Source of the DNA: Pseudomonadota bacterium
Lineage (GTDB): Bacteria; Desulfobacterota; Desulfobulbia; Desulfobulbales; Desulfocapsaceae
DNA: 64,000 nucleotides
Direction of reading: 5' to 3'
NCBI GenBank assembly: GCA_018821785.1
Contig: JAHJLI010000008.1
Span: forward strand, 1 to 64,000
A model generated the notes under the pieces. It saw nothing but the letters and a program-made list of their open reading frames with translations. It was not told the DNA's origin and searched no databases. Below are positions 45,392 to 55,095 of this stretch, piece after piece. Numbering within the stretch: the first letter of the stretch is position 1; each line of letters begins with the position of its first letter. The translations under genes and the position numbers were made by a program.

Positions 45392-46609
45392 CTAGAATCG
45401 GTAATTCAGACCAACTGTAACCAGTATTGCCGAAGCATCGGTAAACTCACCGTACACTGTATCGGTGGCATTAACCTCAACTTTTCGGGTCTCTTTGTAG
45501 TCATAAAGCATGGCGAAGCCAATATCCATTTTTTCGTTGAGCTTGTATTGAGCACCAATTGAATAGAGCCATGCGTTTGAGTCGGGCAATTCGAATCCGA
45601 TAGTTTCATCGATAGCGGGAGTATTGTCATAGCCAAAACCTGCCATGAGATCAAGTTGCTTGGTAACACCATAGGTCAAGCCGATACGGAATGCATCTGC
45701 GTCATCCCAGTCTTTGGCAACCGGAGCCTCGTAGGGATTTCCGGGGATGGCCGGCGAGAAATTGAAGTCGAGGCTCTCATACTTTGACCAGAAGGTTCTG
45801 TCCCAGGTCAACTCAACATTGAGGTTATCGAGCACATCATAGGCAACAGAGAGCGCAAACACTGCCGGTGCTGGAACACTCACCTCGGCATCAAGAGTCA
45901 TTCTTGTACCCATCAGATTCAACTTGGCTTTATCCTCAAACTCCATATCGATATGAGAGCGATAGGTTGCTGAAATATTCAGTTTATCCACTGGCTTGAC
46001 GGACACTGCGGCATTCCAACCCCATTCCACGGTATCCCCTTCCATTTGCCGAGAAAGAGGCCGTCCGATGCCGCTGGCATCGCTCTTGACAGTGGCGTCG
46101 GCATACAGCATCCGGACACCTGCAGCAACTGAAACCATTTTGCCAAAACCGTAAGCTACGGTCGGATTCGCTTCTATTGTCACCAACGAAAACTCTTCGG
46201 CAAATGCTTTCGCATACCGATCTTCCCAACGCTTAGACAAACCAAAGGGTTCAACTAACGCAAAACCGATTCGCGCTCCACCCAATGAGGGTGAAACCAT
46301 GAAGGCGGTTGGGCACAGGAAATGCTCGGGTTCCGACTCACTGTTATACGACGAAGATCGAGAATCTTCATACTTAATAGGAGATAGATAGATATACGAA
46401 GCATCCATCTCAACATGTAAGGTATCCGACATCCAGGCCATATTGGCAGGGTTATAATATGCCGAATCACCTCTGCTCGCTGAGGCTACGTTGGCCCCGA
46501 CCTTGGCAGTTGAATCAACCGACTGCTCCGGAATACGCCAGCCGGAAGCCATGGCCGACCCGGCCGTTAAAATGGATGTTAATGCCAATACGGAAATCGC
46601 TTTTTTCAT
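45392..46609 (-). CDS. FadL/OmpP1/TodX-family outer-membrane transporter
   Basis: 405 residues with a signal peptide (MKKAISVLALTSILTAGSAMA). The mature N-terminus SGWRIPEQSVDSTAKVGAN with AYYNPANMAWM is the plug pattern of the FadL family; the rest is beta strands ending in Phe (LNYRF). Takes up long-chain fatty acids or hydrophobic aromatics across the outer membrane. Fits the beta-oxidation genes upstream on the same strand. The 327-bp gap before it holds no gene I can support. Confidence 0.88.
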   Translation of the reverse strand: MKKAISVLALTSILTAGSAMASGWRIPEQSVDSTAKVGANVASASRGDSAYYNPANMAWMSDTLHVEMDASYIYLSPIKYEDSRSSSYNSESEPEHFLCPTAFMVSPSLGGARIGFALVEPFGLSKRWEDRYAKAFAEEFSLVTIEANPTVAYGFGKMVSVAAGVRMLYADATVKSDASGIGRPLSRQMEGDTVEWGWNAAVSVKPVDKLNISATYRSHIDMEFEDKAKLNLMGTRMTLDAEVSVPAPAVFALSVAYDVLDNLNVELTWDRTFWSKYESLDFNFSPAIPGNPYEAPVAKDWDDADAFRIGLTYGVTKQLDLMAGFGYDNTPAIDETIGFELPDSNAWLYSIGAQYKLNEKMDIGFAMLYDYKETRKVEVNATDTVYGEFTDASAILVTVGLNYRF

Positions 46610-46936
46610 ACCTTTCTCCCCTTCTGTGTTAGATTCTTGCTGCCGTGGCTAAAAAGATTTCGCCCAATAACCTCTTTTGCCATCGGCAGACGCTTCATTA
46701 CCTTCTATTCCATTGAAATATCAATGGAATAGAAAGCTCTTCCTAAAAATATAACTTTTACGTTCAGGTTAATCAGCGACTCAAAAAAAATTCTCCAGTC
46801 CTTATACTTGCTGATTAATATATAAACGCAATACATGTCAACTATAAATCCTGTTTGCTGGGCATGAAACCATTATAATATTGTAACCACCTAAACAGCG
46901 CAGACTGTAGCAACAAGAAGCTGCCCATGTCCATCG

Positions 46937-47335
46937 CTATTGCAGCTTTTCAACCTCCGTTCGGATTTCTCCATCCATGCTTACCGCCTTACCACTCCGG
47001 TCGGAAATGACAAAGGTGATGAGCGCATCGGCAGCCACTTCTCTGCTTTCCTTCAGGAGGATTTCTTGCTTAAGCACAACACTTCTATTACCGATTTTTT
47101 CAAGTTTTGTGGTGACAAGCACGGTTTCGCCAACCGGCACAGCCCTGCGATAATTAACATTGATATTGACCACGAGGAAGATAAGTCCTTTTTCCGCCCA
47201 CTTGCGAAGATCTATTTTCGACTCGAATTGCGCCCATCGATCTTCTTCAAAAAACTCAAGGTATCTGGCATTATTCACATGGCCATAAAAATCGGCATGA
47301 TAGCCACGGATCTTTATTTCAGTCAGGTGTTCCAT
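46937..47335 (-). CDS. Acyl-CoA thioesterase (YbgC/4HBT hotdog)
   Basis: 132 residues. YbgC-type start IRGYHADFYGHVNNARYLEFFEEDRW with the catalytic Asp position replaced by context YHADFYGHVNN, and VNINVNYRRAVPVGETV. Cleaves a short acyl-CoA, possibly a product of the beta-oxidation module, or relieves CoA trapping. Lies 64 bp after the SCP2 gene. The site AAGGA precedes the ATG. Confidence 0.85.
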   Translation of the reverse strand: MEHLTEIKIRGYHADFYGHVNNARYLEFFEEDRWAQFESKIDLRKWAEKGLIFLVVNINVNYRRAVPVGETVLVTTKLEKIGNRSVVLKQEILLKESREVAADALITFVISDRSGKAVSMDGEIRTEVEKLQ

Positions 47336-47398
47336 CCGTTCATTTTCCTTTTGTTGTGTTACCGACTTTTATCGGAGGATGAGGCAAGAAAATCAGGC

Positions 47399-47704
47399 TC
47401 ATTTGCCAAAACTGCGGAGGAAATCCTGCAGCGCCGTTGGGTTATTGGATTTAATGGTCCCAGTCATGAAATCTTTCATTCCCGGCCTATAGTTCTCCTG
47501 CCAGATCCGCAAAAAAAACTCCGGGCTGGTCTTGCAGACGCAGTCGGCGTTTTCGACCGCCTTGCCGTCCGTCACCCGGCAACTGTCACTACTCAACTCA
47601 ACGGTCTTCTTGATATCACCCAAAGAAAAATAAAAACTTTTCGGCTGTGAAAGGGCTTTTGGCACAAAGGACTGCGACAGCGTCGCGAAAATTTCTTCTA
47701 TCAT
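47399..47704 (-). CDS. SCP2 sterol-carrier-like domain protein
   Basis: 101 residues from the ATG at 47704 (MIEEIFATLSQSF). One SCP2 domain: FYFSLGDIKKTVELSSDSC, CVCKTSPEFFLRIWQENY and the end KSNNPTALQDFLRSF. Such domains bind fatty acyl chains. Lies between etfA and the thioesterase and is plausibly a lipid carrier in the same operon; that role is inference. Confidence 0.8.
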   Translation of the reverse strand: MIEEIFATLSQSFVPKALSQPKSFYFSLGDIKKTVELSSDSCRVTDGKAVENADCVCKTSPEFFLRIWQENYRPGMKDFMTGTIKSNNPTALQDFLRSFGK

Positions 47705-47723
47705 AAAACCACCCAACACCCTG

Positions 47724-48641
47724 TTATAGGGATTTAATTTTCTCTGTGAGTAAGGGGACGAACTGTTTCAGATCAGCTACCACCAGAACGTCGGCAACAT
47801 CACCGATGGGGGCATCTTTATCGGTATTGATCGCCACGATGAACTCCGATTTTTTCATTCCGGCAAGGTGCTGGATGGCACCGGAAATGCCGCAGGCAAC
47901 GTAAAGCTTGGGGGTAACGGTCTGCCCTGTTGTACCAACCTGACGATTATGTTCTACCCATTCGGAATCGACAACGGGACGACTCGCTCCGTATTCTCCG
48001 CCCAAAGCCTTGGCGAGACCGGCGATCATCGCCACGTTCTCAGGCTTGCCGATACCTCGCCCGGCACTGACGATAACCTTCGCTTTGCCAAGATCTATTC
48101 CACCACTTGCCGCTTGCTCGTACCCGGTAAACTGGACCCGTCCACCGCCGGTAACAACGATTTTTTCTACAACTGGAGTACCGCTCGGCTCGTCGCTCAA
48201 ACCAAAGGCCCCAGCCTGTAAGGTCACCACCGTCTTGGCGGTTTTGGCCTTCACATCACGACGCAATTTGGAGTTGCAGACAGGTACCACAGGCACCCCG
48301 TCGACCACGTCTACCACCTCGGAAACCTGGGCAGCTTTTAAGGTACAGGCGATGCGTGGAGCCAGATCCCACCCGTAGGAAGAATGACAAAAAGCCACCA
48401 TATCCGGATTCTCCTTGGCAATAAGGTCGAGAACCAGTTGCTTATGGACATCTGGGTTGTACTCGCCGACAGTTTTGCCGTCAGCCAGATAGAGTTTACC
48501 ATCATATTTCGGCAAAACACTCTCATCACCGACCAAAAACATCACACTCTCGGCGTTCATCTTGGCTGCGAAAGCTATCAATTCATACGTTCCACCAAGA
48601 ACCTTGCCTTCCCTGCTTTCCGCAATAAGTAAAATCTTCAT
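47724..48641 (-). CDS. etfA: Electron transfer flavoprotein alpha subunit
   Basis: 305 residues with a strong site (GGAGG). The C-terminal FAD domain shows [41 protein letters not shown] and [17 protein letters not shown], the ETF alpha signature. Accepts electrons from acyl-CoA dehydrogenase through the FAD and passes them to the membrane oxidoreductase encoded upstream. Confidence 0.95.
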   Translation of the reverse strand: MKILLIAESREGKVLGGTYELIAFAAKMNAESVMFLVGDESVLPKYDGKLYLADGKTVGEYNPDVHKQLVLDLIAKENPDMVAFCHSSYGWDLAPRIACTLKAAQVSEVVDVVDGVPVVPVCNSKLRRDVKAKTAKTVVTLQAGAFGLSDEPSGTPVVEKIVVTGGGRVQFTGYEQAASGGIDLGKAKVIVSAGRGIGKPENVAMIAGLAKALGGEYGASRPVVDSEWVEHNRQVGTTGQTVTPKLYVACGISGAIQHLAGMKKSEFIVAINTDKDAPIGDVADVLVVADLKQFVPLLTEKIKSL

Positions 48642-48653
48642 TTTTATCTCCTC

Positions 48654-49427
48654 CTATGCCAAAACAGCAGTTTTTTCTTTCAAGATTTGGATCAATTTAT
48701 CAGCCATCTCGGCAATATCGCCTTCGAGAACCAAACCACCGCCTTTCTTTTCGGGAAAATATATCCTGGCCGTTTCCTGACGGGAATCAACCTTCAGCAA
48801 CTCCTGCACCGGTATGGACAGCAATTCTTTCTTCTTGGCCTTCATGATATTCGGCAGGGTGGGATAGCGAGGGGTATTCATGCCGAGTTGACAGGTAATA
48901 ACGACCGGAGCCTGGACCTTGACACAGGCCTTGATTCCACCCTCAAGCTCGCGTTTAGCCTCAACCGTGCCACCTTCATAGGCAAAATGGACGACGGTGG
49001 AAACACTCGGCAGACCAAGCATCTCGGCTACCAGGACACCAACCTGCGCGCTGCCACGATCCTGGGATTGCATGCCGGTGAAAATCAGATCGAAGTTTTT
49101 GTCCTTGGCATATTCAGCGATGATGCCGGCGATCTCGAACGGCTCCTTGCCGGATGCATTGTCGTCGGCGATATGGGCACCACGGTCGCAGCCCATGGCC
49201 AGTGCTTTCTTCATGGTTTCCTTGACCTGATCGGAGCCTATGCACAGAACCGTCAAATCTGCGTCCTTGACCTGCTCTTTCAGCTGTACCGACTGTTCAA
49301 CCGCATATTCGTCATATTCATTCATCCGCCAGGCCAGATCTGTCTTTGCGTACCAGGTACCGCCTGCGTCAACCTTAAATTTTGATTCCATATCGGGAAC
49401 CTGCTTTATACAAACAAGAATTTTCAT
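48654..49427 (-). CDS. etfB: Electron transfer flavoprotein beta subunit
   Basis: 257 residues with a strong ribosome site (GGAGGG). Start MKILVCIKQVPDMESKFKVD and ETF beta signature VITCQLGMNTPRYPTLPNIM. The region EYAKDKNFDLIFTGMQSQD is the AMP/FAD-site type of simple (non-bifurcating) or bifurcating ETF; no decision possible without alignment. 52 bp after the membrane oxidoreductase gene. Confidence 0.95.
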   Translation of the reverse strand: MKILVCIKQVPDMESKFKVDAGGTWYAKTDLAWRMNEYDEYAVEQSVQLKEQVKDADLTVLCIGSDQVKETMKKALAMGCDRGAHIADDNASGKEPFEIAGIIAEYAKDKNFDLIFTGMQSQDRGSAQVGVLVAEMLGLPSVSTVVHFAYEGGTVEAKRELEGGIKACVKVQAPVVITCQLGMNTPRYPTLPNIMKAKKKELLSIPVQELLKVDSRQETARIYFPEKKGGGLVLEGDIAEMADKLIQILKEKTAVLA

Positions 49428-49479
49428 ACTCTCCCTCCAGTTGTTATCTATTTACCTTGAACGTTTTGATAGTATTCGA

Positions 49480-51462
49480 TCAATGGATACGTTCCGCTAA
49501 AATCTCGGCGATGTCTTTCGGCCGGAGGGTCTCCTCGACCCCGGCACCCTTTACGCCGTCTTCAAACATGGTCAAACAGAACGGGCAGTTGGACAGTAGG
49601 GTCGAGGCACCGGTATCGGCTGCCATTTTTACCCTGACGATATTGATCCTCTCGCCTATCTTCTCCTCGGCGAGGATACGGCCGCCACCGGCGCTGCAGC
49701 AAAATGCCTCGGCGCGATTCTTCTCCATCTCCACCAAATGGCCGCCGGCTGCAGCAATGAGCTTTCTCGGTGCCTCGTAGATATCGTTATGACGTCCCAG
49801 ATAGCAGGAATCATGGTAGGTGCAGGACAGATCAGCGGCATCTATTTTGAGTTTGCCGTCGGCAATGAGTTGCAAAAGGAACACAGTGTAGGATTCAACC
49901 GCCACATCAAGACCGAGATCATGATAATCTTTGGCCAGGGTATTATAGCAGTGCGGACAGGTGGTGACTATTTTCTTCACTCCGTATGCCTTGATTTGTT
50001 CGATATTTTCAACAGCCAGGCTCTGATACAAGTATTCATTCCCCATTTTACGCATCGGCTCGCCGCAACATTTTTCTTCCTTGCCGAGGATGCCGACCTT
50101 TACACCCGCTGCCTGGCAAAGTTTCACAAAACTCTTGGCCACAGCAATATTCCGCTTATCAAAAGAGCCGTAACAGCCGACAAAAAAGAGCACATCGACC
50201 TCGGCATCTTCGGCTAAGGGTTTAATGCCCAGACTTTGCGCCCAGTCGCCTCTTTCGGCATAGCCAATACCAAGGGGATTGCCGTTGACCTCGGTCGCTT
50301 CCATCGCCGTCATCACTTCTTCACCCGGGAACTCCCCTTCCATCAACACCATGGAGCGCCGCAGTTCAACAATCTTGCCGACATGCTCGATGGCTGCCGG
50401 ACAAATCTCCTGGCAGGCCCTACAGGTGGTGCAAGACCACAGAACATCCTTGCCGATAACGTCTATCAGGTTGGCCTCAGGATTGTTAAAGGCGACCTCT
50501 CCCAGCTGATTAACGACTTTCATAGGTGACAGCGGCTTGCCGGTGACAAATGCCGGACAACGGTCCTGGCAACGCTTGCAGAGGGTGCAGGCATCGGCGT
50601 CAAAGATATCCTTCCAGGTCATCTCTTTGATGCTTGTTGCCCCAAAGGTTTCCGACTCTTCGTTTTCCAGATCAAGATTGATGAGTTTGCCCTTCGGCCC
50701 AAGGTCGGAAAAGAAATAGTTGCTGCTGGTGGTGAGAATATGACGGAATTTGGTGAGCGGAATGAGAATGAAAAAGCCCATCACCAGGAGGAGATGAAAC
50801 CACCAGGTGAGCTTATGCAGGAGGAGCAACCCGCTCTCGCCGATGCCACCGAGGATTTTGGCCACCACCAGTCCGACCGGGGACCAGATGGCAAGGGGTG
50901 TGCCCATTTCCGTCACCGCCATCCGCGAACCCTCGATAATAAAGCCAGTAATGAGGATGGTGAACATAAGGCCGTGCATAATCGCATCGTCTCTTTTTGT
51001 CTCAAGACCTTCCGGGGCAAAAAAATAGCGGCGCACCAGGAGGCCGCCGAGCATTATGATACAGACCAGACCGGCAACATCGAGGACTATGGAAAACAGT
51101 TTATAAAAAGTGCCTTTCAGAAATTTCACATTGAAGAGCAGATCGGTAAAATCGGCCTGAATGACGATGAGAGTCGTTCCGATGACAAGGAGCCCAAAGC
51201 CCCAGAAAAACAGACCATGGAGAAGCCCAGGCCACATCACCCTGGTCACTTTTTTTTGCAGCAGGACGTTCTCGATCATGATGGCGATGCGTCTGCCTAC
51301 CTGATCGGTTCGGTTGAGCGGCAGCCCCTGCTTGTACAGAGGAATCCTCTGCAAGGCTCCCCGTACCAACAACCCGATGGCGATCGCTGCCAAGAGATAC
51401 ATGGGCACCAAAGTCAACGCGCCATGACCGACATTCCAATAAATTTCTCGGGTAAATTCCAT
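49480..51462 (-). CDS. Membrane EtfAB:quinone oxidoreductase (HdrD-like, EMO family)
   Basis: 660 residues. The first 230 are membrane helices of NarI-like cytochrome b type with His ligands in GLLHGLFFWGFG and LHKLTWWFHLLL. Two [4Fe-4S] motifs follow (CTLCKRCQDRCP; CTTCRACQEICP), then two CCG domains (CCGEPMRKMG; CCSAGGG with HDSCYLGRH) as in HdrD/GlcF. Known from Syntrophomonas and relatives as the link from EtfAB to menaquinone. Operon context with etfBA and an acyl-CoA dehydrogenase supports this. Site GGAG precedes the ATG. Confidence 0.9.
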   Translation of the reverse strand: MEFTREIYWNVGHGALTLVPMYLLAAIAIGLLVRGALQRIPLYKQGLPLNRTDQVGRRIAIMIENVLLQKKVTRVMWPGLLHGLFFWGFGLLVIGTTLIVIQADFTDLLFNVKFLKGTFYKLFSIVLDVAGLVCIIMLGGLLVRRYFFAPEGLETKRDDAIMHGLMFTILITGFIIEGSRMAVTEMGTPLAIWSPVGLVVAKILGGIGESGLLLLHKLTWWFHLLLVMGFFILIPLTKFRHILTTSSNYFFSDLGPKGKLINLDLENEESETFGATSIKEMTWKDIFDADACTLCKRCQDRCPAFVTGKPLSPMKVVNQLGEVAFNNPEANLIDVIGKDVLWSCTTCRACQEICPAAIEHVGKIVELRRSMVLMEGEFPGEEVMTAMEATEVNGNPLGIGYAERGDWAQSLGIKPLAEDAEVDVLFFVGCYGSFDKRNIAVAKSFVKLCQAAGVKVGILGKEEKCCGEPMRKMGNEYLYQSLAVENIEQIKAYGVKKIVTTCPHCYNTLAKDYHDLGLDVAVESYTVFLLQLIADGKLKIDAADLSCTYHDSCYLGRHNDIYEAPRKLIAAAGGHLVEMEKNRAEAFCCSAGGGRILAEEKIGERINIVRVKMAADTGASTLLSNCPFCLTMFEDGVKGAGVEETLRPKDIAEILAERIH

Positions 51463-51502
51463 GGTCTTCTCCAGTAGCTGTAACTATTCCTTGATTGTGC
51501 TC

Positions 51503-51575
51503 ACCCCGATGAACAGGGATAAGTACCTTAACGAAATTCGTATATAAAAAACAAGAAACGAATTTGTTAAGGTAC
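51503..51575. repeat. Dispersed two-hairpin repeat, copy B
   Basis: TACCTTAACGAAATTCGT pairs with ACGAATTTGTTAAGGTA across a short A-rich loop; ACCCCGATGAACAGGGAT before it makes a second, smaller hairpin. Reverse complement matches copy A closely and copy C loosely. It sits inside the acyl-CoA operon, between the acyl-CoA dehydrogenase and the membrane oxidoreductase genes, where it may tune relative mRNA levels. Confidence 0.75.
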
Positions 51576-51584
51576 AAAATACTA

Positions 51585-52730
51585 TTATCGAGTCAGCGCA
51601 CTGCCGATGACCATGCGCTGAACCTCGCTGGTACCTTCATAGATTTCAGTAATTTTAGCGTCGCGCATCATCCGTTCAACCGGGAATTCCCTGGTATAGC
51701 CGTAGCCACCAAGGATCTGCACCGCCTGAGTCGAAACCCGCATGGCCGTTTCGCTCGCCATGAGCTTGGCCATCGCCGATTCCCTTGAATAGGAAAGACC
51801 ATGACTGGCCCGGTAGGCAGACTGATACACTAAGAGTCTCGCTGCTTCTATCTGGGTTGCCATATCGGCGAGTTGAAACTGTATCCCCTGAAAACGGCAG
51901 ATCGGTGAATCGAATTGCTTGCGTTCCTTGGCATACCCGACGGCGACATCAAGTGCGCCCTGGGCTATCCCCAATGCCTGGGAAGCGATGCCGATGCGCC
52001 CACCATCAAGAGTTTTCATTGCCACCTTGAAACCCTCTCCCTCGCTACCTAACAGATTGTCAGCTTCGATGCGGCAATCCTGAAAAACCAGCTCCATGGT
52101 TGGTGAGGAGCGAATACCCATTTTCTGCTCTTTCTTGCCAAAGGAGAAACCAGGAGCGCCCTTTTCAACAATAAAGGCGCTGATTCCGTGATGTTTCTCG
52201 GCCGTCTTGTCGGTCCTGGCAAAAACAATATATATTTCCGCCTCACCGGCATTAGTTATAAAAATCTTCGTGCCGTTCAAGAGCCAATGGTCGCCCTCTT
52301 TGATCGCAGTGGTTTTAGTGCCGCCGGCGTCCGTCCCGGCCGATGGTTCGGTGAGGCCGAAGGCCCCCATTTTCCGCCCTTCGGCCAGAGGCATGAGAAA
52401 TGTTTGCTTTTGCGTTTCGCTGCCGAAAAGGTAGATGGGGTTGGACCCGAGCGACAGATGGGCCGACAGCGTCACCCCTGTCGAGGCACAGACCCGCGAC
52501 AACTCCTCCACGGCAATGGCATAGCTGATATAATCGGCTCCGGCGCCACCGTACTCCTCAGGAAAGACGATTCCGGTCAGGCCCAATTCCGCCAACCGAC
52601 CAAACATCAGAGGTCGATCAAACCGCTCTTCTTCATCCCGCTCCCTTGCCGACGGCGCGACCTCGTTTTCGGCAAACTCGCGAACCATGTCACGAAGAAG
52701 ATTTTGTTCTTCAGTATGTTCAAAAATCAT
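51585..52730 (-). CDS. Short-chain acyl-CoA dehydrogenase
   Basis: 381 residues from the ATG at 52730 ([20 protein letters not shown] upstream). Signatures [19 protein letters not shown] and [20 protein letters not shown]; the catalytic Glu lies in [12 protein letters not shown], the position used by butyryl/short-chain enzymes. Oxidises acyl-CoA to enoyl-CoA and passes electrons to EtfAB. First gene of the lipid operon (dehydrogenase, membrane oxidoreductase, etfB, etfA, SCP2, thioesterase). The promoter carries a MerR-type operator. Confidence 0.94.
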   Translation of the reverse strand: MIFEHTEEQNLLRDMVREFAENEVAPSARERDEEERFDRPLMFGRLAELGLTGIVFPEEYGGAGADYISYAIAVEELSRVCASTGVTLSAHLSLGSNPIYLFGSETQKQTFLMPLAEGRKMGAFGLTEPSAGTDAGGTKTTAIKEGDHWLLNGTKIFITNAGEAEIYIVFARTDKTAEKHHGISAFIVEKGAPGFSFGKKEQKMGIRSSPTMELVFQDCRIEADNLLGSEGEGFKVAMKTLDGGRIGIASQALGIAQGALDVAVGYAKERKQFDSPICRFQGIQFQLADMATQIEAARLLVYQSAYRASHGLSYSRESAMAKLMASETAMRVSTQAVQILGGYGYTREFPVERMMRDAKITEIYEGTSEVQRMVIGSALTR

Positions 52731-52794
52731 ATTATTATCTCCCGTCGCAGGTGAAACAGGGTTAAAACGCACAAAATAAATTTCTTTACCTCTC

Positions 52795-52823
52795 TTTATA
52801 AAATGTGTTTACGTAAAGGTCAA
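52795..52823 (-). promoter_or_regulatory. Promoter of acyl-CoA dehydrogenase operon with operator in the spacer
   Basis: Minus strand TTGACC, exactly 17 bp, then TATAAA. The spacer and -35 contain TTGACCTTTACGTAAA (52808-52823), a TTTACGTAAA-type dyad like those described for MerR-type LiuR/FadP regulators of branched-chain and fatty acid genes. The MerR gene next door is the obvious candidate binder. Confidence 0.6.
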
Positions 52824-52935
52824 GATTTTTTCTCAAACTTTTTAAAGCTGCACGCAAAGGTAGATAAAACATGCTACTATCCTGTTTTTTTTATTTGACA
52901 GGTGAATCGCTCGCATGCTACCTTTGGCGAAAGTT

Positions 52936-52951
52936 ATTACGTAAAGGTAAA
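52936..52951. promoter_or_regulatory. Second MerR-type operator copy
   Basis: ATTACGTAAAGGTAAA repeats the element in the divergent promoter (TTTACGTAAAGGTCAA) with two or three changes. Lies 138 bp before the MerR ATG; may mediate autoregulation. Confidence 0.5.
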
Positions 52952-53088
52952 TGTGAAACCATCCGGTCATCTTCCGCCAAATATCTTTCAAAATCACTGA
53001 AAACATGCGGCCCAAGACATTGCAAGATACCTGCAACACAGCACGGCAAGGTCAGCCATAGCTGTTGTTGCTTCAAAGGAAAACCAGC

Positions 53089-53493
53089 ATGAGCAAAACT
53101 GAAATCAAACCGGTACAAATCGGCGAACTGGCAAAAACCCTCGATATCACCACTCGGACAATCCGCTACTATGAAGAGATAGGTCTTATGGGTAAAACAG
53201 AAAGACTTGGCGGTGGTACCCGAACCTATTCGAAGGACGAAGTACTTCGCCTGAAGTTCATCCTTAAACTGAAAACCATGGGCATATCCCTGAAAGAAAT
53301 GAAGGATCTTTCCGATATTTTCGATATTCACGCCAATGACTTCACCAAAATCACCCCAAAACTTATAGAAATACTCGACAACCACATTGCCAGGGTTGAT
53401 GAAAAAATAGCCAGCCTGTCATCGCTCAGGAAAGATATCGTCGATTACCGGGTTCGCATGACCGAATTCCTCACCAACCATGACCGGGAGTGA
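53089..53493 (+). CDS. MerR-family regulator, likely controls acyl-CoA operon
   Basis: 134 residues from the ATG at 53089 (AAGGAA upstream). HTH IGELAKTLDITTRTIRYYEE, then GGGTRTYSKDEVLRLKFI and a long coiled-coil ending; no Cys metal site, so it is of the LiuR/FadP-like ligand type rather than a metal sensor. Divergent from the acyl-CoA dehydrogenase operon with two shared operator-like repeats. Its last 27 codons recur as a fragment at 62.25-62.33 kb. Confidence 0.88.
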   Translation: MSKTEIKPVQIGELAKTLDITTRTIRYYEEIGLMGKTERLGGGTRTYSKDEVLRLKFILKLKTMGISLKEMKDLSDIFDIHANDFTKITPKLIEILDNHIARVDEKIASLSSLRKDIVDYRVRMTEFLTNHDRE

Positions 53494-53820
53494 TCCTCCG
53501 AATTACCCCTTTGCCCCTTATGCTTCATGAAAAATCCGACCCAAAAAGAGAAGCGGCGAAGATGAATACCATCACAAGCTGCACCCGCTCCGATTACACC
53601 CGCCGCCGAATAACTGCCACCGGGTGCAGACATTAAACAGCTCTGAAAGCCTATTATCACCACATTACCGCTACCTTGACCACAACTTTGTGAATCAGTC
53701 CGACGAGGCCAGCGGCAGGATCGGGTCGGCTGAGAAAGGAAAAGGCATTGGCAACGCCTTCATACAGGGCTGTATCTCTTTGTGATTTCTGCAAAATATC
53801 TTAAATCATGGGTAATCCCT
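53494..53820 (-). pseudogene. Decayed EamA and YhcH/YjgK remnants
   Basis: Behind the MerR stop, 53520-53600 resembles the 3' end of the EamA gene at 62.3 kb (GCTTCATGAAAAATCC against GCTTAACGAGAATCC, on). From 53667, the 3' end of yhcH (TACCGCTACCTTGACCACAA) appears, then at 53727 its 5' end (GCTGAGAAAGGAAAAGGC, ... AAATCAT). The middle of both genes is missing. The intact copies lie at 62.3-63.7 kb. See the finding on reciprocal loss. Confidence 0.7.
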
Positions 53821-53917
53821 CCAATTTTATTTGCAGGCGCTGAAAAGGTAGACAGCTTTTTCTGCAGGAAACAACATCGCATTATTTTTAAGCCAATTCT
53901 TCCCTGCCCTCTCACAC

Positions 53918-53934
53918 TTGGAACACTTTATGCA
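53918..53934 (+). promoter_or_regulatory. Sigma-54 promoter candidate for orphan receiver
   Basis: TTGGAACACTTTATGCA: GG and GC exactly 10 bp apart; ends 70 bp before the receiver ATG. The -24 block lacks the C of TGGCAC, so support is moderate. Confidence 0.4.
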
Positions 53935-54003
53935 GTCTCAATGGCAACAATTGAATAAGGGACAACACTATTCCTTGGCCAATAATAAAGGAGGAGCAAG
54001 ACA

Positions 54004-54480
54004 ATGAGGGCAAATGCGCTGGTGGTAGATGACGAAGTAATCCTTTTGGATTTATTGGAAAATATTCTTGAACAAAATGGCTATGTGGTCACTAGGGCCA
54101 CTGATGGAGATCAGGCTATCAAAGTATTAAATGCTGAAAATTTTGATTTGGTTATCACCGATCTTCAGATGGGGCAAACAAGCGGTTTTGACGTTGTCCG
54201 GAAAGCGAAAGACACCAGCCACAAAACAATTGTTATGATGATTACGGGCTGTTACGAAGAATCATGCAAGAGTGATGCTTTTCATTTCGGCGCCGATTAT
54301 TTTTTGCAGAAACCATTTTCCATAAGTGACTTGCTTGAGCGGATACAAGTGCAAAAATTGAAAGGGGTCACCCCATCTGCATCTCCGTTAGAAACAATAC
54401 AAAAGGCAGAGGAAGTGTCAGAAATATTTCCAAAGTGTAAAGCAATCGCTTTCCCGGAGCAGCATTATAGAATGCTGTGA
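54004..54480 (+). CDS. Stand-alone response-regulator receiver protein
   Basis: 158 residues with a strong site (AAGGAGGAG). Receiver of about 120 residues: ALVVDDEVILLDLLENIL, phospho-Asp in LVITDLQMGQ, Thr in MMITGCYEE, Lys in FLQKPFSI. The C-terminal 35 residues carry no recognised output domain. Acts through protein contact or as phosphate sink; no kinase is adjacent. Nearby kinases are at 60.6-62.1 kb. Sequence is A/T-rich against the lipid operon. Confidence 0.88.
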   Translation: MRANALVVDDEVILLDLLENILEQNGYVVTRATDGDQAIKVLNAENFDLVITDLQMGQTSGFDVVRKAKDTSHKTIVMMITGCYEESCKSDAFHFGADYFLQKPFSISDLLERIQVQKLKGVTPSASPLETIQKAEEVSEIFPKCKAIAFPEQHYRML

Positions 54481-54598
54481 GCTTGGTTCCTGCCTTCGAG
54501 ATGTAGAGTGGATAATCATATAGTATAATATTTTCAACAACTGGAGTCGAACTGCTGGAGACCGAACTCGGACGACATCAAGATCATGCCGCCTACGG

Positions 54599-54769
54599 CT
54601 ATATAGGCTTGATGGTCATCGAACGATGCTTCCGTTGCCCGACAGTAACAGGATGAATACCAAATTCCTGGCCAATCTCGTTGATCTTCTTTAACCCACG
54701 CAATGCCTCCAGCCCAACCTTCGCCTTAAACTCTGGAGTATGGAACTTCCTCTTCTTCGATTCGCTCAT
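54599..54769 (-). pseudogene. IS3-family OrfA remnant
   Basis: Minus-strand frame MSESKKRKFHTPEFKAKVGL with ALRGLKKINEIGQEFGIHP, the start of an IS3-type OrfA (HTH_8), usually about 90-100 residues. Here the frame ends after 56 residues and the Trp-Lys-Lys helix is lost (VGQRKHRS). No OrfB or clear inverted repeat is present, so the rest of the element is gone. Confidence 0.7.
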
Positions 54770-54923
54770 CGCTTCTCGTTCTTTTTTGATTCCGCACAGC
54801 TTAAACTGCTGTCTGCAAACTGGCGTCCACTATAGTTCTCGCCATGACCCACATCCCCGCAACGATCTCCAGGAAAAGAGGGGATAAGCTGAACTGTTTT
54901 GTCTTGCTTGATGTAACACTTGC

Positions 54924-54962
54924 AAAAAAATGGCCGGACCACAACTCATGGTCCGGCCATTT
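54924..54962 (-). terminator. Strong terminator of Usp gene
   Basis: TGGCCGGACC pairs with GGTCCGGCCA across a 10-bp loop; on the minus strand a run of seven T follows. Lies 134 bp after the Usp stop. The space between holds a G8 run (55040-55047) and no gene. Confidence 0.8.
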
Positions 54963-55095
54963 CCGCCGACGGGCGTTATTTTTCTTTGGAACTCGCTGGT
55001 TCCGTAGCCCCAATAAACGGGACTTATATCTATTCTTTCCGGGGGGGGGAGGTGGGGTGGAATAAAAACTTACAGTTACTTTTTCGAGAAAATCA

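Noticed and set aside
50740..51477. 245-residue plus-strand frame
   Set aside because: Antisense to the membrane part of the EtfAB:quinone oxidoreductase; very rich in His, Gln and Asp.
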